NCBI GenBank assembly: GCA_964570785.1
Contig: CAZMZG010000042.1
Coordinates: 1-15,258, forward strand
DNA length: 15,258 bases
DNA from: Thermatribacter sp964570785
Lineage (GTDB): Bacteria > Atribacterota > Atribacteria > Atribacterales > Thermatribacteraceae
Reading direction: 5' to 3'
Both the position numbers and the translations under genes were made by a program. Shown here piece after piece: positions 13,620-15,258 of this stretch. The notes under the pieces were generated by a model. That model had not been told where the DNA came from and made no database searches. It saw nothing but the letters and a program-made list of their open reading frames with translations. How positions within the stretch are numbered: position 1 is the stretch's first letter; each line of letters begins with the position of its first letter.

Positions 13620-14996
13620 TTAAGAAGATGCACGCAGACATTCGAAATTTTGCTTCAGTTTTTTCACCGTGAATCTGCCCCACGTGAAGGTGATACAAGC
13701 AGAAGTAGCGTTCCCCACGACTATTCCTGCCCATACTCCCACAAGCCCCATTTCCATAGCAAACACAAAGAACCAGGAAAATATCACCTGCATCACTATA
13801 GTCCTTATAACTGTAACCACCAGACTTTTCTCACCCTGACCGATTCCCTGGAACATTGAAGAGGTAAACATCCCAAAGGGAACCCCGGCCAGGAAGAGGC
13901 TAAGAACGCGTAACGCTTCTACCAGATCACTGTATATACCAGCGCCTGCTTCTGAATAGGTAAAAGCTCTCGCAATGAAAGGCGCCAATGTTAAAATAAC
14001 CACTGTTACCACAATACCTATGAATAAGCCCAGCTTTACAGCGTAAAGATACGCTGTTTCCAGCTTCTCCCCGTTTCTCTCTCCAAAGGCCGCACCGGTA
14101 ACTGAAGTGACGGCCATCGCCATACCAATAAGAGGAACCGTACCGAAGTTGATAACTCTCCAGGCACTGGTAAAGACTGCTACCCCATAGTCTCCGCCCG
14201 CCTTCACTGCAAACACATTAAGCACGTAGATTGCCACCGACATGCTGATTTGAGCAAGCGAAGCAGGAATCCCTATCCTCAAAATCTGCTTTAAAATCTT
14301 CGAATTCCACTTAAAATGAAAGGTTACATAGGTATCCTTTTTGAAATAAAGCCAGTAAGCTATGAGGAAAGTGGAAATTGCTATGGATAAAACCGTTGCA
14401 TAAGCAGCACCTTTAATACCCAACCCGAAAGTATAGATGAAGAGCGGATCCAGTGCAATGTTCAAAAGCGAACCTGCAGCTATGGCAAGCATAGCTCTCT
14501 TTGCGTCGCCTTCGCCCCTCAAAACACCATTAGCTGCATTATTAAACATTAAGAGGGTAACAGCATAAACCAATACAGTGGCGTAATCCATGGTAAAATC
14601 GAGCGTTTCACCACTTGCACCTGCAAATTTGAGAATGGGGCCTACACTTGGAAGAAGCAAAACGGTAGCAACTAATCCAATGCTCACGGACAAAATCATG
14701 GAAAGAGAAGCGGCAGTGTCAGCACCTTTTTTGTCTTTCTCACCTATTTTTTGAGCCACTACGGAACTTGCGCCAACTCCAACACCAGCAGCAAGGGAAA
14801 TGATGACCATGAAGAGAGGAAAAAACAAGCCTATGGCAGCCAAAGCTTTAGGACCAAGACCTGCTACCCAGATACCATCTGCCAGGTTGTAAATGGTCTG
14901 AACCAGCATTGCAAGCATCATGGGAAGAGAAAGTTTTACAATAGCCTTTTTGGGATCTCCCCTGAGAAGCTTTGTTCCTCTGGTTTCTCGTTCCAA
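13620..14996 (-). CDS. MATE-family multidrug/Na+ (H+) antiporter
   Basis: This 458-aa protein has twelve predicted membrane helices in two homologous MatE halves (about 17-177 and 240-400). The first half begins LSLPMMLAMLVQTIYNLADGIWVAGLGPKALAAIG, the classic family opening, and GVLRGEGDAKRAM and the later SMFQGIGQGEKSL are the paired intracellular loop signatures. It exports cationic or other toxic compounds using an ion gradient. The start is TTG, chosen because GGGAGTGA lies about seven bases before it and no ATG is available before the first helix. The last residues (CLRASS) show no extra domain. It is the first gene after the tRNA-Trp, 215 bases away, and appears to be transcribed on its own. 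Confidence 0.94.
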   Translation of the reverse strand: MERETRGTKLLRGDPKKAIVKLSLPMMLAMLVQTIYNLADGIWVAGLGPKALAAIGLFFPLFMVIISLAAGVGVGASSVVAQKIGEKDKKGADTAASLSMILSVSIGLVATVLLLPSVGPILKFAGASGETLDFTMDYATVLVYAVTLLMFNNAANGVLRGEGDAKRAMLAIAAGSLLNIALDPLFIYTFGLGIKGAAYATVLSIAISTFLIAYWLYFKKDTYVTFHFKWNSKILKQILRIGIPASLAQISMSVAIYVLNVFAVKAGGDYGVAVFTSAWRVINFGTVPLIGMAMAVTSVTGAAFGERNGEKLETAYLYAVKLGLFIGIVVTVVILTLAPFIARAFTYSEAGAGIYSDLVEALRVLSLFLAGVPFGMFTSSMFQGIGQGEKSLVVTVIRTIVMQVIFSWFFVFAMEMGLVGVWAGIVVGNATSACITFTWGRFTVKKLKQNFECLRASS

Positions 14997-15148
14997 CTCT
15001 AAATCACTCCCGCCAGAATATTAGCTCCTTGCAAAGTCGACCTTACCGCCTTCCTTCCCTGAAGAAACGCGAAAATAAAAAGAACCCTACAAGAATTTCT
15101 TCCTAAAAATCAAAGGCGCTACAAGGCCTTACTCTGGAATATTTTCCC

Positions 15149-15166
15149 AAAAGCCGGCTTTTTTGC
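15149..15166. terminator. Weak terminator-like palindrome between tRNA-Trp and MATE genes
   Basis: AAAAGCCGGCTTTT (15149-15162) is a perfect palindrome extended by TT on the plus strand. Folded with a CCGG loop it gives a 5-bp A/T-rich stem with a U-tract. On the minus strand, where the tRNA is transcribed, the T-run is only four bases, so termination there would be partial. Confidence 0.4.
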
Positions 15167-15211
15167 AAGCCAATGAGGAGGAATAGCAAAGGAGTGCTCA
15201 AAATAAAAACC

Positions 15212-15258
15212 TGGCAGGCCCGGCAGGATTCGAACCTGCAACCCCCGGATTTGGAGTC
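15212..15258 (-). tRNA. tRNA-Trp (CCA anticodon), 3' part
   Basis: Read on the minus strand the window edge falls in the anticodon stem: GA then loop CTCCAAA with CCA anticodon, 3' stem TCCGG, variable loop GGGTT, T-arm GCAGG-TTCGAAT-CCTGC, acceptor strand CGGGCCT, G discriminator and encoded CCA (15214-15212). G73 is the bacterial tRNA-Trp identity base. The 5' half lies beyond the window. Confidence 0.95.

Overview
The window reads as a stretch of bacterial chromosome with moderate GC content. It holds mostly single genes or short operons, nearly all on the minus strand, separated by unusually long intergenic spacers. Nothing in it fixes the taxon. The mix of a SERCA-like Ca2+ pump, an exported SagB-type nitroreductase, a COG0731-type radical SAM protein with an FmdB zinc ribbon, and two multidrug exporters would suit an anaerobic, possibly thermophilic lineage (Atribacterota-like is my guess only). 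No phage, transposase or CRISPR gene is present.

Left part (1-5200): an edge stem-loop, a secreted SagB/ThcOx-type oxidoreductase, an intergenic repeat field (a 15-bp tandem unit followed by a decaying array of GTTCAGGGTGAC-like units separated by hairpins), then a complete 904-aa P-type Ca2+ ATPase. A small lipoprotein gene on the plus strand diverges from the pump. It is followed by about 330 bp that looks like a gene graveyard, with two recognisable C-terminal fragments and no intact gene.

Middle (5200-10330): a DHA2-type MFS exporter, a TSUP (TauE/SafE-like) anion permease, and a tight three-gene operon: class I methyltransferase, radical SAM protein, FmdB-type zinc ribbon. Back to back with this operon is the most interesting object in the window: an intergenic locus on the plus strand with a strong sigma70-type promoter, about 187 nt of highly structured sequence with its two ends paired to each other, and a U-tract. 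I interpret it as a free-standing structured ncRNA that I cannot assign to a known class.

Right part (10330-15258): a Gfo/Idh/MocA oxidoreductase, a second small methyltransferase, a two-helix membrane protein with a possible PH-like domain, and a 69-aa two-helix protein. Two related palindromic or GC-rich repeats (TATAACGGCTGGSGGAYATG...GTGAGCG) each lie after one small gene and just before the next, as in an integron cassette array. One of them has attC-like end boxes. The window ends with a MATE exporter and the 3' half of a tRNA-Trp(CCA).
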